The notes under the pieces: model-generated
What the model was told of the DNA's origin: nothing
The model's input: only the letters and a program-made list of their open reading frames with translations
Databases searched by the model: none
Assembly: GCA_964450865.1 (NCBI GenBank)
Contig: CAYVHB010000015.1
Coordinates: 13,337 to 77,336, forward strand
DNA: 64,000 nt
Source: CAYVHB01 sp964450865
GTDB lineage: Bacteria; Bacillota; Clostridia; Saccharofermentanales; UBA5734
Direction of reading: 5' to 3'
Translations under genes and position numbers: made by a program
Shown here: positions 35,102-43,929 of the stretch, piece by piece
How positions within the stretch are numbered: the stretch's first letter is position 1
Layout of the letters: each line of letters starts with the position of its first letter

Positions 35102-35845
35102 ATGCGCCTGCTTTATGTTGAAGATGAAATCGATATTCTGACGATAACAGCCCGACGCCTGGCGCAGGATGGCTTTACGGTCGATACCTGCACAAATGGT
35201 CAGGACGCCTGGACTCATTATTTGCAGCAGACCCCCTATGATGGGATTATCCTTGATATTTTATTGCCCGGTCTGGATGGTTTTACACTGCTGGCCCGGT
35301 TGCGCCAGGCAGGTTGCCTGACGCCGGTCCTGATGCTGACCGCTCTCGACGGTGTCGACGACCGCATCCGTGGCCTTGAGGACGGGGCTGATGATTACCT
35401 GGTCAAGCCCTTCGCCTACGCGGAACTGCTGGCCCGACTGCGCGCCTTGCTGCGCCGTCAGCCTTCCGCACCAGGCCTGCTCACTGATCCGGCTGACAGT
35501 CCGGCCGCCGGCGCCCCATTGGCACCCGGTCGCCAGGCCGCCCCACGGCTGCTGACTCTGGCCAACCTGGTGCTCAACCTGGATGCCTGGACCGTCACCC
35601 GGGCCGGACAACCTGTTGCGCTTTCACAGAAAGAATTCACCATGCTGGCCTATCTGCTGCAAAATCAGGGCCAGATTTTATCGCGCGAACAAATCGAGCA
35701 TCACGTCTGGACGAGCGACTTTGAAGGTGGCAGCAACGTGGTCGATGTTTATATCCGCTATCTGCGGCGCAAGATTGACACCACCTTCAGCCCGCCGCTG
35801 ATTCATACCGTGCGCGGTGTCGGCTACGTCCTGAAAGTCAAATAG
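35102..35845 (+). CDS. OmpR/PhoB-family response regulator
   Basis: 247 residues. Receiver domain 1-118 with phospho-acceptor D52 in IILDILLPGLDGF, acidic pocket VEDE (6-9), T80 and K102 in YLVKPFAYAELLARL. An unusually long Pro/Ala/Gly-rich linker (about 120-150) joins it to a winged-helix DNA-binding domain with LSQKEFTMLAYLLQNQG, ILSREQIEHHVW and VDVYIRYLRRKI. ATG 35102 has GGAGAG upstream. The kinase gene starts two bases after the stop. TATACT at 35042-35047 may be the -10 of its promoter. Confidence 0.92.
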   Translation: MRLLYVEDEIDILTITARRLAQDGFTVDTCTNGQDAWTHYLQQTPYDGIILDILLPGLDGFTLLARLRQAGCLTPVLMLTALDGVDDRIRGLEDGADDYLVKPFAYAELLARLRALLRRQPSAPGLLTDPADSPAAGAPLAPGRQAAPRLLTLANLVLNLDAWTVTRAGQPVALSQKEFTMLAYLLQNQGQILSREQIEHHVWTSDFEGGSNVVDVYIRYLRRKIDTTFSPPLIHTVRGVGYVLKVK

Positions 35846-35847
35846 CC

Positions 35848-37485
35848 ATGAAACAGGCAGATCCGGGCCAGGACAGCCCTGGCCCGCGCAACCGTGCTGA
35901 TAACAGCCCCCGCAAAAGTCTGCCTGGCAGGCCTGGCATCGAATCGCCTCCGGGCCACTGGCGACGCCTGGGGCAGCGGCTAGGCCAGCGCTATCGCCGG
36001 TTGAATATTACGGTCCGCGTGACACTTTTTTATACCTCGGCGATGCTGGTTTTGCTGGTTTTGCTGCTGGTTGCCTTGCAGATTATTGCCAGTTATGGCA
36101 TCGCCAGCTCGTCACAACCAACCGTGCAACGCATCGTTCAGGATACTTTTGATCATCTGATATTTGAAGATGACCAGATTGAGATTGATACCGATCTCGA
36201 CCTGTTTAAGGAAGATGTTACCCTGGTCATCTATGGTCCGGACGGGAAACGGCTGTTGGGTAGTACTCCACCCGGCTTTCCGGTGACAACCCCGCTGCTC
36301 AATGAACAGCATCAGGTTGTGTCCGGATCGGCCGGGCAACGCTGGGATATCTATGATCAGCGCGTTGATTATTACAATTCGGGTGTCTGGGTGCGAGGCA
36401 TTTACTCATTGAGCGGGACAACCAATTTCTGGCAGACTGTGATCCGCCTGGCCCTGGTCATCCTGCCGATTTTTGTTCTGCTGGCTGGCCTGCTAGGCTA
36501 TTGGATCACCCGCCAGGCGCTGCAACCGGTTGCCCAGATCAATCAGGCTGTCCGTTCGATCACCGCCAGCCAGGACCTGACCCGGCGCATCCGCTTGCCT
36601 GGCTCAGGTCGTGATGAAATTTATACCCTGGCGGCTAATTTTGATGCCATGTTTGAGCGTCTGGAGCAGACCTTTCGCCAGTTGAAACAGTTTACGGCTG
36701 ATGCTTCGCATGAATTGCGGACCCCTCTGGCCGCCATCCTGGCCCAGGCTGAACAGGCGGCTCTGCCGGCGTCCTCCCCGGCTGACATTGAGCAAGCCCT
36801 GGCCAGTATCCGGCGTCAGGCCAGCGGTATGGCATCGATGCTGAACCAGCTGCTTGAACTGGCCCGCGCTGATCACGGGCAGATCCAGTTGCAGTATGAA
36901 CGCCTCAATCTGACTGAGCTCTGCCAGATGGTTCTGGAGACTCTTCAGGATCAGGAATCGGCCAGTCCCATGCCCATGCAGCAAGAGTCCCGGCTGGCAG
37001 ATCAGGTCTGGATTGAGGCGGACGAAACCTTGCTGATCCGGCTATTGATCAATTTGCTGACCAATGCCATGCGTTATGGCCGGGCCGGCGGCTATGTTCG
37101 CCTGGACCTCACCCGGACTGCCGATACAGCCGTCCTGACAGTTACAGATCATGGGCCCGGCATTGCGGCTGCTGATATCAGTCATATCTTCGATCGTTTC
37201 TATCGCAGCCAGAAAGACCGGAACAAAGCCGAATTGGCTGGTCAGGGTGAAGGCACAGGTCTGGGCCTGGCCATGGTATTATGGATTGTTTGTGCTCATC
37301 ATGGTGTGATCACCGTGCGCAGCGGCTCAGCCTTCTGGAGCAGCACCGCCATGACGGACCAGCGATTCCCGGCCGGCACCGATAGCCGCCTGGCTGACGA
37401 CACCGCCGCCATGCCGGACCATAACAGCACCCTGACCGGCAGTCAATTTACGGTGTACCTGCCCTTGTTGCCGGGATCGGCGTAA
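35848..37485 (+). CDS. Sensor histidine kinase
   Basis: 545 residues: a Pro-rich cytoplasmic tail, TM1 (about 56-80), a 115-residue outside sensor, TM2 (about 198-220), HAMP (TRQALQPVAQINQAV...), a HisKA with phospho-acceptor H288 in DASHELRTPLAAIL, and HATPase_c with LLTNAMRYG (N box), VTDHGPGIAAADI (G1) and GEGTGLGLAMV (G2). Between VITVRSG and the closing FTVYLPLL there is an extra stretch of about 40 residues, where kinases normally have only 8-10, with internally repetitive DNA. It begins two bases after the regulator stop, so it is translationally coupled. Confidence 0.92.
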   Translation: MKQADPGQDSPGPRNRADNSPRKSLPGRPGIESPPGHWRRLGQRLGQRYRRLNITVRVTLFYTSAMLVLLVLLLVALQIIASYGIASSSQPTVQRIVQDTFDHLIFEDDQIEIDTDLDLFKEDVTLVIYGPDGKRLLGSTPPGFPVTTPLLNEQHQVVSGSAGQRWDIYDQRVDYYNSGVWVRGIYSLSGTTNFWQTVIRLALVILPIFVLLAGLLGYWITRQALQPVAQINQAVRSITASQDLTRRIRLPGSGRDEIYTLAANFDAMFERLEQTFRQLKQFTADASHELRTPLAAILAQAEQAALPASSPADIEQALASIRRQASGMASMLNQLLELARADHGQIQLQYERLNLTELCQMVLETLQDQESASPMPMQQESRLADQVWIEADETLLIRLLINLLTNAMRYGRAGGYVRLDLTRTADTAVLTVTDHGPGIAAADISHIFDRFYRSQKDRNKAELAGQGEGTGLGLAMVLWIVCAHHGVITVRSGSAFWSSTAMTDQRFPAGTDSRLADDTAAMPDHNSTLTGSQFTVYLPLLPGSA

Positions 37486-37547
37486 TCCTGCGAACAGCCA
37501 TGCCGGCATGGCGTCAATTTACGGTGTGCCTGGCTTTGTTACCGTGA
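37442..37547. repeat. Duplicated 3' end of the kinase gene
   Basis: The 35 bases at 37442-37476 (coding QFTVYLPLLPG) recur at 37513-37547 with several changes, 28 bases past the stop. The second copy still reads QFTVCLALLP and a stop in the matching phase. Confidence 0.8.
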
Positions 37548-37632
37548 TGCCGTGATACAATAAAAGATGATACCCGGACATGATGCGTTCTGAGATCTGC
37601 TGTCATTCCATACTGATCGGGAGGAAATAACA

Positions 37633-37731
37633 ATGCCCTTCAAACCAGGCGCCTCCAGGCGCAGTTTGCAGCAAACCGTCCCCGGACAGGACCAGTCAAC
37701 ATCAGACCGGTCCAGGCCGGATCATGGCTGA
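37633..37731 (+). CDS. Small leader ORF overlapping the vWA gene
   Basis: 32 codons (MPFKPGASRRSLQQ...RSRPDHG) with an excellent GGGAGG at 6-7 bases before ATG 37633. Its TGA (37729-37731) overlaps the vWA start at 37724 by 8 bases, while that start has no good SD of its own. The likely role is translational coupling. Alternatives are that a single-base error hides an in-frame N-terminal extension, or a regulatory peptide. Confidence 0.45.
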   Translation: MPFKPGASRRSLQQTVPGQDQSTSDRSRPDHG

Positions 37732-39211
37732 GCGTGACCTGGCCCGGGCCAGGGATCAGCTGGCGCAAGAAATTCTCGGCCTGACCCGGGACAGTCTGCT
37801 GGTCGCGCTGCGTTTTCTTGGGGTAGCGCTTTGCCAGCTGGAATTTGCGCCAGCCTGGGGCCTGGAAATGGCGCCAGACGGCGGAGCCGCGATCGCGACC
37901 GACGGGCGCTGGCTGTATTACAGTCCCATACCTTTGCTGAGCCGCTACAAAGCCAGCCGGGAGTGGCTGAATCATGACTATCTGCACCTGGTGCTGCACT
38001 GCCTGTTTTATCATCCGTTTGTTGAACCGGGCCGGGATACCGTGCGCTGGAGTCTGGCCTGTGATATTGCGGTTGAGAATGTGATTCAGGAGCTGGACCT
38101 GCGGCAGACTGCAAACGCGGCCGCGTCCAGGCAGCAGCCGGTTTTGCAGCGCCTGCAGCATGAGTTGAAACGCCTGACGGCTGATCGGGTTTACCGCTAT
38201 CTGCTGGGGCAAGCTTATACAGAAGAGCAGCTGGCCGAGCTGGGGCAGCTTTTTTACCATGACGACCATACTGTCTGGTTCCACCAGCCGGAGGATGAAA
38301 GCGTCGGCGACGAATCCGGTGAGGATGAAACGGATCAGGATCAGGAACAGGCGGGACGGGGCCGGCGCGGCACCGCCGAGACTGAGCCGCAAGCCGCGCC
38401 GGCCGAGGCAGACGCCCAGTCTCCGCCGGAGACCGCGCCGCATTCTTCAGCCGAGCCGCAGCAGTTATCTGCACCCCCGGCTACGTCGGCTATCTGGCGT
38501 GATATCAGCGAACGCGTTCAGGTCGATCTGGAGACCCTTTCCCGCCAATGGGCGGAACGGTCCGTTGCTTTCACCGCCAATATCCAGACAGCCAACCGCG
38601 AGCGCTACGACTATCGCTCTTTTCTGGAACGTTTCATGGTACTGGGCGAAACCATGCAGGTCAGCGATGACGAATTTGATTATGTCTACTATACTTATGG
38701 CTTGCGTCTCTATCGGCGGATGCCGCTGATCGAACCGCTGGAATACCAGGATGTGCGCAAGATCCGTGATTTTGTGATCGCCATCGACACCTCCGGTTCC
38801 TGTTCCGGTGAGCTGGTCCAGGCCTTCATGCGCAAGACCTGCTCCATTCTCCGCCAGAGCGAGAACTTTTTCCGGAAGTTCAATGTGCACATCCTGCAAT
38901 GTGATGCCCAGATCCGCTCGGTAGCCCGTATTACCGACCTGGCGGAATTTGAGCAGTATATTGATAACATCCGTTTGCAAGGATTTGGCCTGACTGATTT
39001 CCGGCCGGTTTTCCGCTATGTCGACCAGATGATTGAGCAGAAAGCTTTCACGAACCTGAAGGGACTGCTTTATTTTACTGACGGCTATGGCATTTTTCCG
39101 GAACACAAACCGGTTTACGAAACGGCGTTTGTGTTCCTGGACCCGGCAGACGGTACACCAGACGTGCCACCCTGGGCCATCCGCCTGTTACTGATGCCCG
39201 AAGATCTCTGA
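37724..39211 (+). CDS. vWA-domain metallopeptidase-like protein (DUF2201 type), partner of a MoxR ATPase
   Basis: 495 residues, cytoplasmic. The N-terminal helical part has SREWLNHDYLHLVLHCLFYHPF (paired His and Asp, resembling a degenerate zinc-peptidase site). An acidic/Pro-rich linker (about 185-255) follows, then a vWA-like domain with the MIDAS-type motif FVIAIDTSGSCSG (about 345-357), GFGLTDFRPVFRYVDQ and GLLYFTDGYGIFP. This two-part build is usual for MoxR-linked vWA proteins. It is followed by the AAA+ gene after about 107 bases. The substrate is unknown. Confidence 0.8.
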   Translation: MAERDLARARDQLAQEILGLTRDSLLVALRFLGVALCQLEFAPAWGLEMAPDGGAAIATDGRWLYYSPIPLLSRYKASREWLNHDYLHLVLHCLFYHPFVEPGRDTVRWSLACDIAVENVIQELDLRQTANAAASRQQPVLQRLQHELKRLTADRVYRYLLGQAYTEEQLAELGQLFYHDDHTVWFHQPEDESVGDESGEDETDQDQEQAGRGRRGTAETEPQAAPAEADAQSPPETAPHSSAEPQQLSAPPATSAIWRDISERVQVDLETLSRQWAERSVAFTANIQTANRERYDYRSFLERFMVLGETMQVSDDEFDYVYYTYGLRLYRRMPLIEPLEYQDVRKIRDFVIAIDTSGSCSGELVQAFMRKTCSILRQSENFFRKFNVHILQCDAQIRSVARITDLAEFEQYIDNIRLQGFGLTDFRPVFRYVDQMIEQKAFTNLKGLLYFTDGYGIFPEHKPVYETAFVFLDPADGTPDVPPWAIRLLLMPEDL

Positions 39212-39318
39212 GCCAGCCGCCCGGCCCGGCGGACCGTCCGTTACCGTCGCAGCAAGATCCGCCGGCGACCTGCCAGACCACACTGGATCCGGACCTCATT
39301 TGACAAGGAGACTGCACC

Positions 39319-40881
39319 ATGGATATCAAAAGTGCCAAGGAGCAAATCAAACATGCGATCATGGCCTATCTGCGCAAAAATGAATTCGGCGATTACCGGA
39401 TTCCGCTCGAGAAACAGCGGCCGGTGTTCCTGCTCGGGGCCCCGGGCATCGGCAAGACCGCGATCATGGAGCAGATTGCCCAGGAAGTGGGGATCGGCCT
39501 GGTATCCTATGCGATGACCCATCATACCCGGCAGAGCGCCCTCGGCCTGCCTTTCATCGTCCGCAAGACCTATGGCGATCATGAGTATGATGTTTCTGAA
39601 TACACCATGAGCGAGATCATTGCCGCCGTTTATAATACCATTGCCGAGACGGGCATTCCGGAAGGCATCCTTTTTCTGGACGAGATCAACTGCGTCTCGG
39701 AGACCCTCGCGCCGGCCATGCTGCAATTCCTGCAATTCAAGATCTTTGGCCGCCACCGCCTGCCGCGGGGCTGGATCGTGGTGACAGCCGGCAATCCGCC
39801 GGAATACAACCGTTCAGTGCGTGAGTTTGATATTGTGACGATGGATCGCCTCAAGCGCATCGATGTCGAGCCGGATTATCCGGCCTGGAAAGAATATGCC
39901 TATAAAAAGGGGATTCATGGTTCGATCCTCAGCTATCTGGAGATTCGCAAAACAGACTTTTACGCGGTTGAAACAAGCGTCGAGGGCAAGCGTTTCGTCA
40001 CGGCCCGCGGCTGGGAAGATCTCTCGCAGATGATTATGCTCTATGAAGAGCTGGGCCTGGCCGTCGACCAGCGCCTGGTGGTGCAGTATCTGCAGCACCA
40101 GAAAATCGCGCGCGAATTTGCGATTTACTTCGACCTGTATAATAAATACAAGACTGACTACCAGATCGGCCAGATCCTGGCCGGCCAGGTCAGTCCGGCG
40201 ATCCGGCAGCGGGCCCGCTCGGCCCGTCTTGATGAACGCCTGTCCCTGCTCGGCCTGCTGCTAGATACGGTCAACGGCCAGATGCGGGCTGCCCTGGAAC
40301 GGGAAGCCCTGGTCAGTGAATTGCTGGCAGTATTGAAAATTGTGAAGGCTGACCTGGCACGGCCTGCAGCGGATGCTCAGGCCAGCCTTGATCACCAGAT
40401 AGCCCAGAAAACACGCCTGATCGAAATCGGCGAGAAGGCCGGGACTGTGTCACCGGAGCACAAGCTGATCCTGCAGCAGGTTATCCAGACCCTGGACGGT
40501 TATCAGGTGCTGCTGCGCCAGCATCCGGCTCTTGAACCGGCCGGCAGCATGGCCCTGATCAAGGCCGAGTACGATCAGGCGGTCTGGGCTATGAAGCAGC
40601 AGGCTGCCCGGACCCGGGAGGCCCTCGACCAGCTGTTCAGCTTCACCGCCGATGTGTTTGGTGAAGGTCATGAAATGCTGGTGCTGGTGACTGAACTGAC
40701 GATCAGTTACCATGGCGCGCGTTTTATCAGCCAATATGGCTGTGACGCCTATTTCGCCCACAATAAGGAACTGATGCTTTATGAACGCCAGCAGCGCCTG
40801 ATTGCCGAGCTGGAGACGATCCGCGCTGAACCGGATGCTGGCGCTCCGCCGCAGCCCCCTGATGACGTCATGGGCACATGA
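39319..40881 (+). CDS. MoxR-family AAA+ ATPase
   Basis: 520 residues. Walker A GAPGIGKTA (about 46-54), Walker B GILFLDEINCVSE (about 115-127) and sensor-1-like WIVVTAGNPPEYNRSVREFD. The arginine finger is probably in DIVTMDRLKRIDV. The C-terminal half is a helical domain with coiled-coil character (AALEREALVSELLAVLKIVK...). MoxR ATPases remodel vWA-linked target complexes, in this case presumably with the protein encoded upstream. SD AAGGAG precedes ATG 39319, and the stop overlaps the next start as ATGA. Confidence 0.9.
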   Translation: MDIKSAKEQIKHAIMAYLRKNEFGDYRIPLEKQRPVFLLGAPGIGKTAIMEQIAQEVGIGLVSYAMTHHTRQSALGLPFIVRKTYGDHEYDVSEYTMSEIIAAVYNTIAETGIPEGILFLDEINCVSETLAPAMLQFLQFKIFGRHRLPRGWIVVTAGNPPEYNRSVREFDIVTMDRLKRIDVEPDYPAWKEYAYKKGIHGSILSYLEIRKTDFYAVETSVEGKRFVTARGWEDLSQMIMLYEELGLAVDQRLVVQYLQHQKIAREFAIYFDLYNKYKTDYQIGQILAGQVSPAIRQRARSARLDERLSLLGLLLDTVNGQMRAALEREALVSELLAVLKIVKADLARPAADAQASLDHQIAQKTRLIEIGEKAGTVSPEHKLILQQVIQTLDGYQVLLRQHPALEPAGSMALIKAEYDQAVWAMKQQAARTREALDQLFSFTADVFGEGHEMLVLVTELTISYHGARFISQYGCDAYFAHNKELMLYERQQRLIAELETIRAEPDAGAPPQPPDDVMGT

Positions 40882-42887
40882 CCATGCTGACGGATTCGAC
40901 AGACAACCTGGTCCTGATCATGAATCAGGGGCGGGCTATCAATTACAGCGGGCGCCATTTGCGGGCCGCGCATGTGATCATTCCTGATGAAGTCACGGAA
41001 ATTGGCAGCAAGGCTTTTTTCCGGATGGTCGATGCCACCACGGCAGATGTGCCGTCCTTTCACACGATCAGCCTGCCGGCCAGCATCCGCAAGATTGCCG
41101 GCCAGGCCTTTTATCGCTGTGAGTCGCTGGAAACACTGGACTGGCCGGCTGCTGTCCCCGTTATCGAACGCCAGGTTTTCAGCCTGTGCGTCAATCTCAG
41201 GACCGTGATCATTCCCGAGGGTGTGACCACGATCGGCTACAAGGCCTTCGAAGGCTGCGCGGCCCTGCAGCAGCTTGTACTGCCGCAAAGCCTGAGGACC
41301 ATTGACGACGGGGCTTTTGTCGGCTGTAAAAGCCTGGCCAGCCTGGTTATCCCGCCCGGTGTGACCCGGATCGGCCACAGCGCGTTTTTTAATTGTGCCG
41401 GCCTGACGCAGATCACCTTGCCGCCGGACCTGACCGAACTGGCGGCCAGCGTCTTTGAAGGCTGTGGCGGCCTGGCGGCGATCAGCTTGCCAGCTGGCCT
41501 GACCGAGATCGGTGAACAGGCCTTTATGAAATGTTACCGCCTGCAAGCCTTGCCGATTCCCGCCGGGGTGACGGTCATCCGGGAAAAGACATTCCTGGGC
41601 TGTTTTGGCCTGACCGATGTGACTATTCCGGACACTGTGACCAGTATCCGGGAAAGTGCCTTTGCCGTTTGCAGCAGCCTGGTCGAGCTGCAGATACCGG
41701 ACTCCGTGACCAACATCCGCGAGATGGCGTTCAAGGGCTGCGCAGCCCTGCTAAGCCTGCGGCTGCCCGCAGCGCTGGCCCGTCTGGATCGCTGGGCCCT
41801 GGCCGAATGCACCAGCCTGCGGCATATTCATCTGCCGGCCAGCCTGCGTACCCTGGGCGAAGGCGTCTTTTTGCGCAGCACCCATCTGGCGGCGATCACT
41901 GTCGCCGCAGGCAATCCGGTCCTGGCTGCCGGGGATGGCGTTCTCTTCAGCGCCGACCGGACGACGCTGCTCTATTATCCGGAAGGACGCAAAACCGTCC
42001 ATTACCAGATCCCGCCATCCGTGCAGCGCATTGCGGACAGCGCCTTTAAAAATTGCGCCGGCTTGCAGAATGTGTCCTTTCCACCGCGGATCCAGGCCAT
42101 TGGCCGCTGGGCTTTCAGCAACTGCAGCAGCCTGCGCAGCATCAGCTGGCCGGCTGGCCTGCCGCATATTGAGGAAGGCACTTTTGCCGAATGCCGCAAT
42201 CTGCAGCGGGTGGCCCTGCCGGCCGGCCTGGTCCGGATCGGTGACGGGGCCTTTACCAGCTGTGATCGCCTGCAATCGCTGGTTCTGCCTGATTCAATGG
42301 TAGCTGTTGGCGAACGGGCCCTGGCCGGCTGCATCTGTCCGCAAGGCATCAGCCTGCCTGACAGCACAGCTACAATCGGCAGCCGGGCTTTCCAGGGCGT
42401 GCAGCTGCTGATCATCCGCCATCATCAGGCCGGACCGACGCATATCTGGTTTCCGAACTGGGCCCGCCTGACCTGGGAGCAAAGTGATGCCTTTTGCCGC
42501 TGCCTGACTGTCGATACCCGGCCGGCGCCGCACCTGGCACTGGATACCGCGCTCTATGATCAGCTGTTCAGCGAGGTCAGCGACCCGGGCGACCGCTTTT
42601 ATATGACCGTCTGGCAATACCAGAATGGTCCGGCCCTCAATAGCCAGCGCCAGTTGCCATATCTGCAATTTTTGCAACAGCATCTGCGTTTTTGCGTCCA
42701 GCTGTGCCTGGAAAAGAATGACCTGGCGGCGTTCAGCCTGCTGATCCGTCTTGGCCTGTTCGATATCACCAATATCGAGGCCATGATCGAGCTGGCCAAT
42801 ACCGGTCATCATGCCGAAATCATGATGGCTTTGCTTAACTACAAACGGGAAAAGATTGGTACAATAGAAGCAGACTATGAACTCTGA
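40878..42887 (+). CDS. Cytoplasmic BspA-like leucine-rich-repeat protein (LRR_5)
   Basis: 669 residues with about 17-18 repeats of 23 residues spanning about 25-505, of the form I..F..C..L..I.LP..V..IG..AF, e.g. GVTTIGYKAFEGCAALQQLV. An irregular segment (VAAGNPVLAAGDGVLFSAD) breaks the array midway, as is common in BspA proteins. There is no signal peptide or wall anchor, so unlike most BspA proteins it should stay inside the cell. A helical C-terminal domain of about 100 residues (LQFLQQHLRFCVQLCLEKND ... HHAEIMMALLNYKREKIG) follows. The ATGA overlap ties it to the MoxR gene; it may present targets to that ATPase. Confidence 0.85.
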   Translation: MTMLTDSTDNLVLIMNQGRAINYSGRHLRAAHVIIPDEVTEIGSKAFFRMVDATTADVPSFHTISLPASIRKIAGQAFYRCESLETLDWPAAVPVIERQVFSLCVNLRTVIIPEGVTTIGYKAFEGCAALQQLVLPQSLRTIDDGAFVGCKSLASLVIPPGVTRIGHSAFFNCAGLTQITLPPDLTELAASVFEGCGGLAAISLPAGLTEIGEQAFMKCYRLQALPIPAGVTVIREKTFLGCFGLTDVTIPDTVTSIRESAFAVCSSLVELQIPDSVTNIREMAFKGCAALLSLRLPAALARLDRWALAECTSLRHIHLPASLRTLGEGVFLRSTHLAAITVAAGNPVLAAGDGVLFSADRTTLLYYPEGRKTVHYQIPPSVQRIADSAFKNCAGLQNVSFPPRIQAIGRWAFSNCSSLRSISWPAGLPHIEEGTFAECRNLQRVALPAGLVRIGDGAFTSCDRLQSLVLPDSMVAVGERALAGCICPQGISLPDSTATIGSRAFQGVQLLIIRHHQAGPTHIWFPNWARLTWEQSDAFCRCLTVDTRPAPHLALDTALYDQLFSEVSDPGDRFYMTVWQYQNGPALNSQRQLPYLQFLQQHLRFCVQLCLEKNDLAAFSLLIRLGLFDITNIEAMIELANTGHHAEIMMALLNYKREKIGTIEADYEL

Positions 42888-43048
42888 CCCACCGGAGCAC
42901 GCGAATTGCCAGAATCAGCCATTCGATTACCAGAAGCAGTCCTGTCAACGAGACAATCCCTTCAATGATACAGTCCTGTCATTGAAGCAATCCTTTCAGC
43001 GAAACAATCATTTCAGCATAAAGAGATAATAAGCAGGAGGGCTTGTCC
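42888..43048. repeat. Spacer with degenerate tandem repeats
   Basis: CAGTCCTGTCA occurs at 42937 and 42971, and ACGAGACAATCCCTTCAATGATA (42948-42970) is echoed at 42999-43020. The repeats fill most of the 161 bases between the LRR and pirin genes. No promoter is evident in the repeats. Confidence 0.6.
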
Positions 43049-43891
43049 ATGAGCCAGTATCGAACCATTCGCCGGATTGTCACCGGCCGCTCGGCCGTCG
43101 ATGGCGCCGGCGTCCGCCTGGTGCGCGTTTTCGGCTATCACGACACCAAAGATTTCGATCCGTTCCTGATGCTGGATGCCTTTGACTCTACCAATCCCGA
43201 CGACTACGTGCGCGGTTTCCCCTGGCATCCGCACCGGGGCATCGAAACCGTCACCTACCTGATCCGCGGTGACATCGAGCATGGCGACAGCCTGGGCAAC
43301 AAGGGCAGCATTCTGGACGGCGATTGCCAGTGGATGACAGCCGGCTCCGGTATCATTCACCAGGAGATGCCCAAGGCCAGCGACCGGATGCTGGGCTGCC
43401 AGCTGTGGATCAACCTGCCGGCCAGGGACAAAATGACCGCACCCCAATACCGTGACGTCAGCGCGGCGACGATCCCGGTCATCGAAGCCGGCGGCAGCCG
43501 GGTCCATGTCATTGCCGGGACGTATCAGGGCCAGGCGGGGGCGACCCGGGGCGATTACGTTGATGCCTTGTATCTTGACGTTGAGCTGGAGGCGGGTGTC
43601 AGCTGGTCACTGCAGACCCCGCCAGATCACACCTTGTTTATTTATATTTTGCAGGGCGAGGCCAGCTTTGCGCCGGACCAGGCCGAATCCCTGGCCAATA
43701 AACGCGCTGTCCTTTTCACGGATGGGGATACCTTCTGGACGCAGGCCGGTGCCGACGGCGTCCGCTTCCTGCTGCTGGCCGGCCAGCCCCTGCATGAGCC
43801 AGTTGCCTGGGGGGGTCCGATTGTCATGAACACCCGTGCCGAACTGGACCTGGCGTTCAAAGAGCTCGAAAACAATACCTTTATCAAATGA
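43049..43891 (+). CDS. Pirin-family cupin protein
   Basis: 280 residues, bicupin. The metal-binding N-terminal cupin has FPWHPHRGIETVTYLIRGDI with two His and a Glu, and TAGSGIIHQEMPKA with a third His. LGCQLWINLPARDKM follows, as in quercetinase-type pirins. Members act as dioxygenases or redox-responsive regulators, but most have no known role. ATG 43049 is chosen over the upstream TTG because AGGAGG lies 8 bases before it. It converges on a GNAT gene. Confidence 0.93.
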   Translation: MSQYRTIRRIVTGRSAVDGAGVRLVRVFGYHDTKDFDPFLMLDAFDSTNPDDYVRGFPWHPHRGIETVTYLIRGDIEHGDSLGNKGSILDGDCQWMTAGSGIIHQEMPKASDRMLGCQLWINLPARDKMTAPQYRDVSAATIPVIEAGGSRVHVIAGTYQGQAGATRGDYVDALYLDVELEAGVSWSLQTPPDHTLFIYILQGEASFAPDQAESLANKRAVLFTDGDTFWTQAGADGVRFLLLAGQPLHEPVAWGGPIVMNTRAELDLAFKELENNTFIK

Positions 43892-43929
43892 TAGCGAGCT
43901 ATCCACCGTTCATGCCGTAGTCCGTCCGA

